From positions 2,369,488 to 2,433,487 of the forward strand of contig NC_047076.1 of assembly GCF_902459465.1 (NCBI RefSeq): 64,000 nucleotides of DNA, given 5' to 3'. Positions 1 through 11,495 of this stretch are shown in pieces. Below the pieces are notes generated by a model that saw only the letters and a list, made by a program, of their open reading frames with translations, searched no databases and had not been told where the DNA came from. This DNA is from Asterias rubens. Its lineage: Eukaryota; Echinodermata; Asteroidea; Forcipulatida; Asteriidae. The position numbers and the translations under genes are program-made. The number at the start of each line of letters is the position of its first letter. Position 1 is the stretch's first letter.

Positions 1-115
1 ATGCCTGTGATTATCTTTTCACATAGTTCTAGTTCTGAGTATACAGGGCTACAAATGTAACACACATCGGTGTACATGTATATGGGTGAAACCAAAATTA
101 ATAAACTCTTGTTGT
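1..115 (+). repeat. SINE family E, truncated 3' part
   Basis: This stretch matches the 3' part of the copies at 6862-7085 and 16697-16860: it has 'atgcctgtgatt', a degraded version of the region after the internal promoter, 'gtatacag' and 'gggtgaaaccaaaattaat'. The tRNA-like head lies outside the window. It sits in the intron just before the exon at 125. Confidence 0.4.
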
Positions 116-124
116 TTTTTACAG

Positions 125-250
125 GGTAGGCAATCTTCAGGCAATGGGCAGCCAGCTGACATCAGTAAGTACTACAAACATTCAATGGTTGTGGATCCAT
201 GGAAGCATCTGATGACATCATCATCTGGGACCCCAGCATCCAAGACCTAA
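125..250 (+). CDS. Terminal coding exon of an MPLKIP/TTDN1-like gene (partial)
   Basis: A T-rich acceptor ending in ttttttacag is followed by an open frame of 41 codons ending in TAA at 248-250. The translated tail contains ISKYYKHSMVVDPWKHL. MPLKIP (TTDN1, mutated in non-photosensitive trichothiodystrophy) carries a conserved C-terminal motif of the same type: an aromatic pair, a positive residue, PSM or HSM, then DPW and L. I therefore call this the last exon of a plus-strand MPLKIP-like gene whose other exons lie left of the window. An internal 'cagtaagt' at 163-170 looks like a donor, but reading through it gives the conserved motif, so it is probably not used. The family rests on one short motif. 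Confidence 0.5.
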   Translation, partial: GRQSSGNGQPADISKYYKHSMVVDPWKHLMTSSSGTPASKT

Positions 251-1296
251 CGTCTTGAAAGAACCACAGCGAAAATAGACAATGAAGAAGAAACTCAGGC
301 CAACAACATGTTGTCAGGTCGGCCATCTTGTGTTGAGCCTCTTAAGTATAGGAGAACCAGAGTGAGGCTTGAGGCATAAATAGTCAGGTGCAGTAGACAT
401 TTAACTATGGAGATGCCAATAATGTGCTCAGGGAGCCATACTTACCCTTCAAGTAGATGACTTGAGAGCTGTCATGCATGTGTACAAGACATGGTTGAAA
501 GACTGGTTCCCAGTTTCAAAGTGATTTTGTCAATGACCGGGTACCCAACCCAAATCACTTGGATGGGAGACTTGTAAAATAATTTTTCAAATTGAAATTT
601 TCTTTTTGTAGCCGTTGCAAAACTGAAAAAAATTTGTTTGTTTTTACTCATTTTAACATTGGGAAATAAAAGACGTTTTTTTTTAATCCTTGGCACACGT
701 TTTGTGTTTATTTTCATTTCAAAATTCTCAAGGTTAAAAAAAGAAATGTTGGTGAATTTAAAAAAATTTAAGACCAAACCATTTGTGTTACTGCGTACCA
801 AACAAAAGGACCTGAAAGCTTTGATGGAATCGAACCACCCACATACACGGCGTTGGTGGTTTACCACCCCACCGTGTTGTGTCGACCAGAAAGGCTTTTT
901 TACTCAGGTTCAAATGAATGGAAGCAACAGATCCACATTGGTGTTGGGGGACCGGCATGGAGTAACATAGTACTGCATCATGAGGACTGGAACTAGCTAC
1001 AAGATTTGTTACGTTACCTTTTTGTCCGGAGTGTTGTGTCCGTCAACCCTGCTCAGGTGTTCAGTAAGTACGCCACCATTTGTGCCTCTCATACAATAAG
1101 TGCTTTGAAGGTAGTCTACAGAATTGGTAAGGATAAAAAAAAATGTTTAGTTTCAGGTTGAAAGCTTACTAATTTTGAAGTTCATACTAAAACCATTTTT
1201 TCTTTGGATAAATTTCCCTCTGAAATGAATTCATAATTGAGAAAACTGTCGATGGAAACCATGACTGCTGATTTCCGTTGATACAACCAAAATTAA
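251..1296 (+). other. Probable 3'UTR and flank of the upstream gene
   Basis: No convincing coding exon. The sequence becomes AT-rich from about 560. An AATAAA hexamer occurs near 664 (gggaaataaaag), and a second lies at 1858-1863 beyond a MITE, so the true 3' end cannot be fixed. Open frames at 472-970 are T- and A-rich and lack recognisable protein features. Confidence 0.3.
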
Positions 1297-1684
1297 CGGA
1301 ACACGTTGCCTTGGATCGGACGAGTTGGTGTACTAAAAGCGTTTGAAACCGTTTGTTATGAAATGCATATGGTTAGAAAGATGTTTTAAAATTAGAATAT
1401 AATGATCCACACAAGTATCACTCGAAACTGCACGGTTTTCCTTTTACGTCGCGAACTATCACGGTCGGCCATTTATGGGAGTCAAAATTTTGACTCCCAT
1501 AAATGGCCGACCGTGTTAGTCGACTGGGTAAAAAGAAAACCACGCAATTTCGAGGCATATTTGTGTAGATCATTGTATTCTACTTTTACAATATCTTTCG
1601 AACCATATACATTTTACAACAAACGGTTACAGAACTATTTTCAAGGACCAACTCGACCGATCCAAGGCAACGTGTTCCTTTAAG
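1297..1684 (+). mobile_element. Family C palindromic MITE, full length
   Basis: The element starts ggaacacgttgcc and ends ggcaacgtgttcc followed by tttaa. The two halves are reverse complements over most of about 385 bp. The centre (about 1467-1513) is a near-perfect hairpin built on ggccatttatgggagtc and its complement gactcccataaatggcc. Other copies are at 55296-55687 and 62061-62418, with partial ones at 42338, 51396 and 60003. It encodes no transposase; the open frames on it are by-products. Confidence 0.85.
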
Positions 1685-3864
1685 GACATTGGGTTTACAT
1701 GCTGAAAATTGTGCATCACTGTTTTCTCCCAACTCACACAACGTATTAAGCCCAAATTTCCACAGGTAACTGTATGTCATTTCATGTAACTGGTCAATAA
1801 CACAAAACATGAACATTCTCTGTAAATATTTTGGCAGTTATACCAATCCTGAATATGAATAAAAACTTAATATTCCCATCCCAACCCTCTTTTCTGTGAA
1901 AGATCTTTTCTGCATTATCTATTTTAGATTCAGCCCCTTCCCCTTTCCTGGCTCTGATAGGGTCGCCATGTCTTAATAACTAAAAGTTTTTAGCCAGGAT
2001 TTCGTAAAAGGGTGTCAAAATTTGATGGAAGTTTAAAACTGGGTGTCTAAATTGTTCACTTGAAATACATTACATGTAAATGACACCTAAAACTGGGTGT
2101 CCAAAATTTAAAAACTGGGTGTTAAAAATTAGAAAACAGGGTGTCCAAAAGACACCCCTCTGGCTAAAATGCGATGTCTTGACTATTTGGAGAGACCACA
2201 CATTCGTCTTGACTTTAAAATGAAAGTAAATTATTGTTTTGGAAGGAGTAAATAAATTCCGATCTAGTATTCAATACACACATAAAACCAACCGTTGTAA
2301 TCTTCATCAAACCTGGAAGATAATGGTTTAAATGATAACAACAAACATGGGTCTTTTGTTTCGCAAATTCCGAGTGCTAATTTCAAATGTGGCAATCAAA
2401 ATAAGCGACGGTGTCTTTAGGGATGTTCAAAATGCTCTCTACTCTGATAATATTCTAAACATATTTTCTCTTCATGATTGGTGTTGGTATGAACTTTGTT
2501 ATTTAGTGAGCTTTCAGATCAGAAAATAAGTTTGAAAAAAAAAAAGCAATCCTGCTCTTTGTCTTTCAAGAATTTTTTTTAAAAAGTCGAATGGTTTTTA
2601 GCTATAGCGGACTATGTCACCAATCTTTGTCTTGTTCCCTAGATGTAAAATAGCATAATGAAAACAGATTATCATTATACCAAAAGGGGACCAGACTATT
2701 TTATCAACCCAGCCTGTTTGATTACATTGATCTGAATGGGGGAAAAAACAAAATGGTTGCCTAAATGACGTTCTATTTCCCGAGGAATTATCTTAAAAAT
2801 AAACATCTTTAATTAAAGAGTTACAGGTGCTGTGAAAGCTTAAGTCTGGCAAAAATTGATGTTTTTTTTTTCATTAAAGACAAAAGCTACATGTACCGTC
2901 ATCATAAAGATAAATTGCCGTATTTGAGTATTTGATCAATTTGACAGTATGGGCACAATACCAAAACTTGTTCAAAATAACAGGTTTCTTCTGTTGTTAA
3001 AAAACATCACAAAGCAGTAACTCTGCCGACGTGCCATCATCTACCAGGACTGAAAATATTGCTGGAGAAATTGTGCCAACATTTTAGGTTGGACAAATAA
3101 CTTGGTCAACCCTTGCTATAAAAGAGCACCGTTTCTTCCTCCATGGTAAGAGATACTGCTTATAAGATTTCTCCCTGAAGTCCCAAATCTCAATTCTGCT
3201 TTTTGTGTTACCGTCCTCTTAAAACAACATTCCTGTTATAAAGAGGCAATTTGGCCAGTCCTAGCGACCTTATCAACACAGACAGAGAGTCAAAAGCACA
3301 TAATGTAAATCTTGGCAGAAACCCAATTATTTTGAAGTGGAACCCTGGTAAGATATTCAAATCGATTCTGCATAAAAAATATAAAATACATAAAGAATCT
3401 CCTACCTTTCTCCAGACGTCCGGACTTCTGTAAGGCTTTCTACCATCTTACATCGGGATATTATAACCAGCATGTCTTGGTGCTGCAGACCCCTCTATAT
3501 GATGATCCTAGGTGATGGTTCTCTCGGAGCGGATGTTCCTTTCACAGAGTTGTTTTTGTTGACAATTCAAAATTTGACCTACCTGTCACTCTCACTAAGA
3601 CGGCAGAGACTTCCCCTAACAAAAATATCGTTTTCATCTGTATTCATTGAGTATACATCAGGCCTGGGTTTTCATCTTTGAACATGTTGAAAGGGGCAAG
3701 ACCATTTCCATTTTGCAAAGGGCGCTTCCGTTGAAAAAAATCTTCAATGGGAAATTTTTTGAAGAGGCACCAATGCCAAACATGAAATTGATTTCACTCA
3801 AAAAATTGTTGACAGAATCGCCAAGAATGTGCTTTTATAATTTATTACACACTGTTGCCCAGGT
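1685..3864. other. Non-coding AT-rich interval
   Basis: I see no exon with good splice sites and conserved-looking protein. It holds the short tandem repeat at 2010-2162 and a fragment near 2660-2740 (ggggaccagactatttt) of a dispersed repeat that recurs near 4447, 47464 and 53250. Confidence 0.4.
2010..2162 (+). repeat. Imperfect tandem repeat with unit near 'aaaactgggtgtc'
   Basis: The phrase 'aactgggtgt' or 'aacagggtgt' recurs at irregular spacing of roughly 25-60 bp (near 2037, 2092, 2113 and 2137), each time followed by an A/T-rich spacer such as 'ccaaaatttaaa'. The ends carry 'ggtgtc' and 'gacacc', so it may be the core of a decayed inverted-repeat element. Confidence 0.5.
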
Positions 3865-3865
3865 C

Positions 3866-5350
3866 TGGATTCAATGTCATAGAGCTGCTTTAAAGCAGAG
3901 ATTATTGCTTAACAATTTCCTGTTAAGCAAAAATGAGCAGGACACCAGTCAAAAATGGTGTGAAATGGTATTTTGGCCGGTTACCTTATTCTACTAAGCA
4001 TAATTTTGATGTGCTCAGCTACTTTTTGTGCTTAAGCATCTCAATAAAATTGGGCCCTGGATTTAAAAAGAGGCCATAGAAGCAATGGCCTTTGTTGACC
4101 TGGGCCCAATTTCATAGAGCTGCTTAAAACAGAAAATTGTGCTTAACAATTTCCTGCTGAGCAAAAATCAGCAGGAAACCAGTCACAGTAAATACATGTG
4201 GAATAATAGCACTTTGGCAGGTAACTTTAATCTGGTTAGCAAAATTTGTGTTATGCTAGCTATAGTTTGTGCCTCAGCAGCTCTATGAAACAGGACCCTG
4301 GTCTTGGCCTTGGTGCCCCTGCAAGATTTTCTAGTGGAAGTGCCCTGTGCGAAATGAAGAAAATGACCTTGCCCTCTTAAGGATGAAGTTCTGTCTTGCC
4401 CCCTACGCACCTGTTAATAATTCACAGATCTGAATATCATAATCAAAAAGGGACCAGACTTTTCCTTTCAAGCCTCGGTTTGGTTACATTGCCATAATAG
4501 AATTGATGAAAGACAGCTAGATAAAAAATAACTACATTTCAATATAATAACATACCAGGGCCCAATTTCATGGCTCTGCTTTTACCGTAATCAAAGAATC
4601 TGCGCTTATGGAAGCAGGGAATTCTGCACTTACGTCAAGTGTATTTTTCAAGGGTTAACAGGAAGTTTGTGTTTTTTAACGTTACTTGGCATTCTTTACT
4701 TACATGTACACAGCTAGCGCAGAAATTCGGTGCTTGGACTGTAAGCGGACAATGGCAATCATAAGCGCAGAATTTTGTAGTAAGCAGAGCGTTAAAATTG
4801 GGCCCAGGTTTTTTGCCCCTTCAACTGTTCCAGGAGAAATTTAAATAGCCCTCACAGAGAAATAGTTTATTAACAGTTTCTTCAAATAAACTCTTGGCAT
4901 AAAAAAGTCATAACAAAATAAGGGGAAAATCATTGTTCAAACATTCAAACTAACTGAACTGCCATTAATCAATTTTGATAATAAAACAAGTCTATAAATG
5001 AACAACCATTGTTCCAGTTATCTCATCAGTACATAAACGGACCTGGGCCCAATTTTATAGAGCTGCTGAAACAGCAAATGTTGCTTAGAATGTTTTTTGC
5101 TAAGCGAAACTAAGCAGGATACCAGTTACAAATGGTACATGTGGATTGCTCTTTTGGCTGGTAACCTTATTCTGGTAAGCATAATGTTGTTAGGCGCTTA
5201 GCTTCTTTATGCTTTGAGATTGGGCCCTGGAATTACACAGACCACAATGTCTTTGCCCAAGTGCCTCTTCAAAAGTCTCCCATAGATTTTCAATGGACTT
5301 AAGTGACCTTGGCATGAAAATGAAAATGGCCTTGCCCTCTCGCAGGATAA
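3866..5350 (+). repeat. Cluster of family F palindromic repeats with family H pieces
   Basis: Four elements of about 190-250 bp lie close together at about 3866-4053, 4101-4303, 4555-4806 and 5044-5231. Each starts near 'gggcccaatttcatagagc' and ends with the inverted form 'gctctatgaaattgggccc'. The third is a variant with 'atggctctgctt' termini. Family H sequence (tggtgcccct...aagtgccctgtgc...ccttgccctct) follows the second and fourth copies at about 4294-4400 and 5226-5350. Related F copies occur at 16915, 34915, 35740, 41270, 44745-45104 and 48126. No protein is encoded. Confidence 0.7.
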
Positions 5351-6305
5351 TTATCCAAGCCAGGTCAAATGCTCGTATTTTCTTAAACCAACCAACCAAC
5401 AAACCAAACGAACCTTTCCCATGAATCCAAACTGCACTTTACGCACGCACACGAACGCTATTTGTAAGCAAAATGAGGGAGCATTGCACTGCGCTCTTTC
5501 TGTATGGAATGATGGGGGTGGTGTGACGACTCTGGGCTTGTGCGTCTGCCTCTATGGCGATTGCCAAGCAATGGTTTTTGAATGCAAGCGTGAATGTAAT
5601 ATACATATTTTATGGGAAAGGCCACCAATTACAAAAATTTATATAAATTTTCACCATATCCCAACAGCATCCCCCCTCATTATTTTTCATTAATATTTTT
5701 ATTATTTTTTACAAGATAAACAAGAACACACAGTACATGTATAAATATCTTCAAAATACTTATTCAGCTGTATCCCTTTCACAAGATAGATCTTAAAAAC
5801 CTGCAACAAAAAAGACATAGCTACTTAAATCCTACCTTTTCCATAACTCACAGGTACAGTTTAGCCGACCCCGACTGTCTTCAAGAAAGAGGCTACAAGT
5901 TCCTTCTTAATAAGTCCGACACATTGAGTCGTCAACACCTTCACAGAGTCGTCAACTCCTAATATTTCGCCAACTCCTTATACTTGTGATCCACAATACA
6001 AGTCCACAGCAGTTTCCTTCTCGAATACAGCTTCACTATCCATTCAAAGAAATTGAGAAGACTCCACGAAACATTAAGCCAGCGAGTTCCTCATCCTAAG
6101 AAGCAGACGGACCCCTTCAACATTATCTTTGGAGATCCGAGTAGAAGTCTTTTAGACAAGCAGCTCCAAGGTTGGTGATGAAGTCCTAATGAATAATCTC
6201 AAGGGTTGACTTCTTCAGACTTCACTGTACTTACCTGATGCCTAATTGAAGTAATTAGTTGGCAGATACCCATAATCTCCTCTCAGTTCAAGACATAACC
6301 TATCA

Positions 6306-6546
6306 AGTCCCTTTCACACTAACAAGGTAATCCCCTAGGAATAAAACCCCAGAAAATTCCTGGGGAATTTTAACCCCACTGCAGACCCATGTTCAGTTCT
6401 CACTTGACGCTATTTTCCTGGGGAAAATTACCACTCAGTATGCTGACCCCGGGGTTATCTTGCTTAACCCTACTCCCAACCCAGGGGTAGCTATTTCCCA
6501 GAAAGTTGATGTTTCCCAGGAGTTTGCCAGGATTAGTGTGAAAGGC
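6306..6546. mobile_element. Short inverted-repeat element (MITE-like)
   Basis: The ends are 'tttcacactaac' at about 6310 and 'attagtgtgaaag' at about 6532-6544. The interior is full of alternating 'ccccagg' and 'cctgggg' motifs that pair with one another, for example attcctggggaat. Size and hairpin structure suggest a non-autonomous DNA transposon. I see no second copy in this window. Confidence 0.5.
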
Positions 6547-6861
6547 CGAATTAACTTTCCCAGGAATGTCCCAGGGAATTTGTCTATAGTTTTTATAATA
6601 CATGTTTACAAATAATCATTGTCTCTGCAGTCATACAACAAAAAATTCCACCTACATATTAAATCATATTTCACATGTCCATACATTATTTGCACTCTCA
6701 AACAAAATTCTGAAAAAAAGTATGACAGAGAAAAAGAAGTTATTGCATATGAAAGAAGTAAATACATCCTCTTAAAAGATGAACTTTTCATTTTACATAC
6801 TTATCAAAATGTGTACCAGTTTGTGTCGCCATGGTCAAAGTGTGGATTCACATACATGTAG

Positions 6862-7085
6862 AATTATGATCCCCTGCCCAACAGTTGCAAAGGTTGTGGG
6901 TTCGAATCCCAACCGAGTAATATGCCTGCGTTTTTTTCACAGAGCTCGGGAAAGTACCGAGTACGTAAACAAAGCTAATAACCCTCACCCAGCTACTGCA
7001 TATGATACCCTCCCCTCCCTCCCTCTGTATTGTATCTATGGAGAGCACCCACACTATATACAGCCATGGAGGTAGCCTGCATTGA
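6862..7085 (+). mobile_element. tRNA-derived SINE, family E
   Basis: A polymerase III B-box 'gggttcgaatccc' lies near 6898-6910 and is followed by 'cacagagctcgggaaagtac', a block shared with 16697-16860 and 50285-50345. The A-box region is degraded. The tail runs through a CT-rich stretch and ends near 'tagcctgcattgattatgac'. It is a SINE rather than a tRNA gene: no acceptor stem can be drawn and the sequence is dispersed. Confidence 0.6.
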
Positions 7086-7537
7086 TTATGACGACCAAAC
7101 CTTTAAAGTTAACATAGTCATGAACAGTACAAATTTGTTTCTATTACATTTACTTAGTAATTGTTCCAGCAGAAGCCTATAATCCAATTTATAGCAATTA
7201 ACAATACATTGAATTTAAGTCCAGGAACCAGACATATAGGCATTTAGAAAACACAGCCGTCATGCTTTTCTACCATACAAAACAAGTGTAACCAAACCGA
7301 TGCTCAAAGGTCAAATGAGTCTGAACCCCAAAAGTATACTCAGAGTCTTTATTTATTATCATAACAGAACACAGGGAACATGACAACAATATCATGATAA
7401 AAAGCCATAAAAATTAAAAACAAATTAATGTTGGCCAAAGCATAATTTACATTGGAATGTAAACTCAATCGAATCCTTTATTTCACTTTTATGCGAATAC
7501 ATGTACCGACATCAAATTATTTTTTTTCTTTTCATTT

Positions 7538-7920
7538 AAAGCCATTGGACACTTTCGGTAAACAGTACATGTATTGTCCAAAGGCCCACACTTCGTGTAT
7601 CACAACTGATATAAAAAATAACAAACCTGTGAAAATTTAGGCTCAATCGGTCATCGGAGTCGAGAAGAAAATAACGGGGAAAACCCACCCTTGTTTATGC
7701 ACGTTTCGCCGTGTCATGACATGTGTTTAAAATAAATCCGTAATTCTCGACGAGAATTGATAATTGTTTTAATGTTTTCTTTAAAAGTAAAGCATTTCGT
7801 GGAATAATATTTCAAGAGAATCTTTCACCATTACCTTCTGTCAACCCTGTAAGTTATTTGTAAATCTGTGAACTTTTTTATTTTTTCTGTTCCGAAAGTG
7901 TATAATGGCTTCAAGTCTGT
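7538..7920 (+). mobile_element. Family B palindromic MITE
   Basis: It starts 'taaagccattggacacttt' and ends 'aaagtgtataatggctt', with a middle containing 'acgtttcgccgtgtcatgac' and 'ccgtaattctcgacgagaa'. Copies recur at 40136-40487 and, inverted, at 57950-58318. Like family A, its ends are TTAAA/TTTAA-rich. It is non-coding. Confidence 0.8.
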
Positions 7921-10096
7921 ATCAACTTTTAATAATAATCCAAAGTCATTCTTGAAACTGGAGAACCCACATGGGAGGGAAATTTTATGATTTTTCCTGT
8001 TATCTCCCTTCAGAAGAAAAAGTTGCTTAATTTTTTTAAATTTTTTTTTTTAAATAAATAAGATTTAAAACTTTGCATGGGCGTAAATTTTGTGAGAAGA
8101 AACAATGGTTTCATGGTTTCTTCTGAAAACGATAAGAGCAAACAGATCGAATTGACGAGCTGTCAAACCCTCGGTTCTTCTCAGAACCAACACTACTAAA
8201 AAAGAGATTAAATTTAAAAGAGATTTTATGCACTGTGTTACCGCAAACCTCACTCCATTTTTCAAAATGAAAAAGTTACTAACACGTTCGTTTTTTAAAG
8301 CTGCCAATTTTACAGCATAGAAAAGCCCCATGTCTTAAAACTAGGCGTTTCCTATCATTTTTATCAAAGAATCAAAAGTATTCCTACCCCTGAAATATGA
8401 CTACAAATAGTGTGTCCCCCATCACAAATTTTTTTTTTTAAGTGTCTGTTTACCCTTGGGTCAAATTCTTAATTGAGAAGTGGCGCATCGCATTCAAGTT
8501 TGGTTTCCAAAAGTTGGAGTTTATGGTTGGCAGGTCGCAGTAGATGCGCCCTTGGGCAAGACATTTTGACCGAACTATACCACAGCTAAGCTTCCTACGT
8601 GTGGACAAGGCGTTAATTTAAGGATGCCAGTACTAGTAGAAGCGTGCACACCAACGATTGTATGGCTCAAAGACAGGTTTACCAAGTACTTCTGTTTTGG
8701 TTTTTTTTTTAATGAAAGTAAAGCGAATAATTTTTAAGACTTTTGACCAACTAGACGAAAGGTCATCAGCACTTTAAACAACCCAATGAAGTTTCTTGTG
8801 ACACGTTTATGGGAATTGGTTCTAAAGTCAAACTTCTGGGACGTTACCATAATTTGATTACTCTTTCATTTATTGCTTACAGTGTACTAGATTGAGTCAT
8901 AGATTGGGAAATGCTCCAAGAATTAAGGACCACAAAAAATTATTTGGCGAGAAGCAATGTCCAATCGGAGTTACTGCAGTCATAAAAACTTTTTTCTTTT
9001 TACACAATCACATCACTTACAGTGAAATGTTTCTCACAAATGCTTCAAACTAGATCGAAAGCTGCCAAAGGCTTCTAACCAAAAAGTGTTGATTGCCTTT
9101 AATTTTAAGAGAGATAACCAAACTTTTCCCTTTAAAAACTATTCTTCCAAAAGATTTGATTTTAGTATCAAGCAATGGGTCCCTTCTGGGGGGTCAAAGT
9201 TCACAACACTTAATAACGACAGTTGGTAGAAGCGTTTCATCATTTCCAGCCATTGTACACCTTTACTTACCTCTATAAATGTGATCACAACAATTACCGT
9301 TAAACTACTGTTTTTAATTCAAGTAAACTACATGTAATATACAAATACATCATCATGTTGCTGCTTTAACTACACTAAAGACTTGCCACTACTAGTCATC
9401 CGATTATGTATTTACAATACTGAAACTTAAAGGTGCACTCCTGACATAAAAATAAGCTTTCTTCAGCTAATTTGAAACAGAAATTAAATTTTGTTCTGAA
9501 CTGTCTTTCACACCTTTCTAGCCACTATCATTAATGAGAATGCTTTGATGTCTTCAATTTAAATTTTTACATGAAATGGGACAATTAAAAAGTAGTATTT
9601 TGTTATCACACACAGCAACTCTTTAATGTGAAATAATTAATCAGGAAAAACAATTTTTTTTTTCATCTCCACAAAAAAAGCTTTTTATATCAGAATGAAA
9701 ATTTGAGGGTAATTTTGTTTTCAAGAAAAATTCTTGTACATTGCATTTTCAAAATCATGTGTCACAAAGATATACTTACAATTGCTTTCTGTGGAGCAGT
9801 CAAAGTTAGCTTGATTTTGGTCACCCCTCCTTGAAGAAAACTGCAGAAATTCCAACTACTCTAAGGATTCGTCTTGATGTGTCTTGAAATATCCCCAAAG
9901 AGAATGAAGTTTTTGTTCAAATTTGTAAAGAAACATTGCTTTACGATTACATTTACATGTCAGGTAGGCAGCTTGAGAAATGGAGGGGTGCCACCCCTAT
10001 TTAACCTAAAAGAGGGGTGCCAACCCTATAATGCTACAATATTATAATACTAGTTTTATAAAGAGCCAAGTTTTAAAAGAAAAAAGATGAGCATCC
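7921..10096. other. Non-coding AT-rich interval
   Basis: No recognisable exon. The small open frames at 8065-8331 and 9093-9278 lack domains, splice context or unusual composition. Homopolymer T and A runs are common. Confidence 0.4.
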
Positions 10097-10097
10097 T

Positions 10098-10467
10098 TTA
10101 AAGGCACTGGACACCATCGGTAATTACTCAAAATAATTATTAGCATACAACCTTACTTGGTAACAGGTAATGGGGGGTTGCTGATAGTATAAAACATTGT
10201 GAGAAATGGCTCCCTCTGAAGTGACGTAGTTTTCAAGAAAGAAGTAATTTTCCACGAATTTGATTTCGAGACCTCAAGTTTGGAATTTGGGGTCTCGAAA
10301 TCAAGCAACTGAAAGCACCCAACTTTGTGTGTCAAGGGTGTTTTTTCTTTCATTATTATCTCGCAACATCGCTGACCAATTGAGCTAAACTTTTCACAGG
10401 TTTGTTATTTTATGCATATGTTAAGATACACCAAGTGAGAATTATTAACAGTGTCCAGTGTCTTTAA
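10098..10467 (-). mobile_element. Family A MITE (copy 1, inverted)
   Basis: Terminal sequence 'ttaaaggcactggacacca' at the left and 'agtgtccagtgtctttaa' at the right are inverted repeats. The centre 'gatttcgagacctcaagtt' pairs with 'ggggtctcgaaatcaag'. The orientation is opposite to the copy at 11111. Confidence 0.85.
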
Positions 10468-10854
10468 GAGTAATTCACCTGGTCTTATGACAAATGGAGT
10501 AGTGGCAAGACCTGCAACAAGTGGCCAATCATCATTAATTCCACATAAAATACATTTCATTGTTGCGAATATAAACCTGCACAATGTGGCCACAATCTAG
10601 TTCAGTGATCAATCTGAAACATCTGTAGCATTAAACGGTCAATTCGCTGATACAAACTATTTAATACCTCCCAGAACATTGGTACAATAATTGCATTGAG
10701 TGAGAATCTTGATTTTTTTTTTAACTCGTCAATTTTAAAATGCATTGAAGATCCTTTCCATGAGAACAGTTCAATTTACAAATCTTAGATGTTACATAAC
10801 AAAGTACCAGGTATGATATTTTGACCTTGGAAGAAAGAAAAAAATTCCGTCCTC

Positions 10855-10998
10855 GAAATAACCCATGGCACCCACAGCAATTGCCGAGGTGTCCTTTGCA
10901 AAGTTCCAATACAAGTTTAAATTTTCCTCATAGAAGGGCCCCTTGCCATGCCAGAGAAAAGTTGCTGTGCCCCTTCAAGAACTAAATTCAGGGCCTTG
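10855..10998 (+). repeat. Family L dispersed repeat
   Basis: The copy reads 'cccatggcacccacagcaat', then 'ggtgtcctttgcaaagttcc', and ends 'ccccttcaagaactaaattc'. Related copies lie in WDR24 introns at 32325-32475 and 32915-33030. The 'gtgccccttcaa' phrase links it to family H. Non-coding. Confidence 0.5.
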
Positions 10999-11110
10999 AA
11001 AACCAGACATTTCATCATCGAGAAACGAACACAGTGGTCCGTGGTCATTTCTTTATGATTCGACCAAGCACAAGGGCCAACCTACATTGTACATACAGGT
11101 GGTGTAGGCT

Positions 11111-11495
11111 TTAAAGGCAGTGGACACTATTGGTAGTTGTGAAGACTAGCCTTCACAGTTGGTGTATCTCAACATAAGCATAAAATAACAAACCTGTGAA
11201 AATTTGAGCCCAATCGGTCATCGCACTTGCGAGATAATAATGAAAGAAAAAACACCCTTGTCACACGAAGTTGTGTGCGTTTAGATGGTTGATTTCGAGA
11301 CCTCAAGTTCTGAATCTGAGGTCTCGAAATCAAATTCGTGGAAAATTACTTCTTTCTCGAAAACTATGGAACTTCAGAGGGAGCCGTTTCTCACAATGTT
11401 TTATACCATCAACCTCTCCCCATTACTCGTCACTAAGAAAGGTTCTATGCTAATAATTATTTTGAGTAATTACCAATAGTGTCCACTGCCTTTAA
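11111..11495 (+). mobile_element. Family A MITE (copy 2)
   Basis: A good full-length reference copy: 'ttaaaggcagtggacacta' at the left, 'tagtgtccactgcctttaa' at the right, and the central hairpin gatttcgagacctcaagttc / tgaggtctcgaaatc. TTAA lies at both outer edges. Both strands of the right half are open in two frames ([14 protein letters not shown]..., [17 protein letters not shown]...), which explains the recurrent small open frames throughout the window. Confidence 0.9.

Noticed and set aside
163..170. Donor site ending a 40-base exon at 164
   Set aside because: The sequence matches cagtaagt, but the frame continues through it into the conserved YYKHSMVVDPW motif and a stop, which fits a terminal exon better.
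11271..11479. Recurrent small proteins ([14 protein letters not shown]... and [15 protein letters not shown]...) in both frames
   Set aside because: They occur only inside family A MITEs, in two overlapping frames and with random stops in other copies (29345, 36351, 38180, 46138, 52151, 58526, 63051), so they are not genes.
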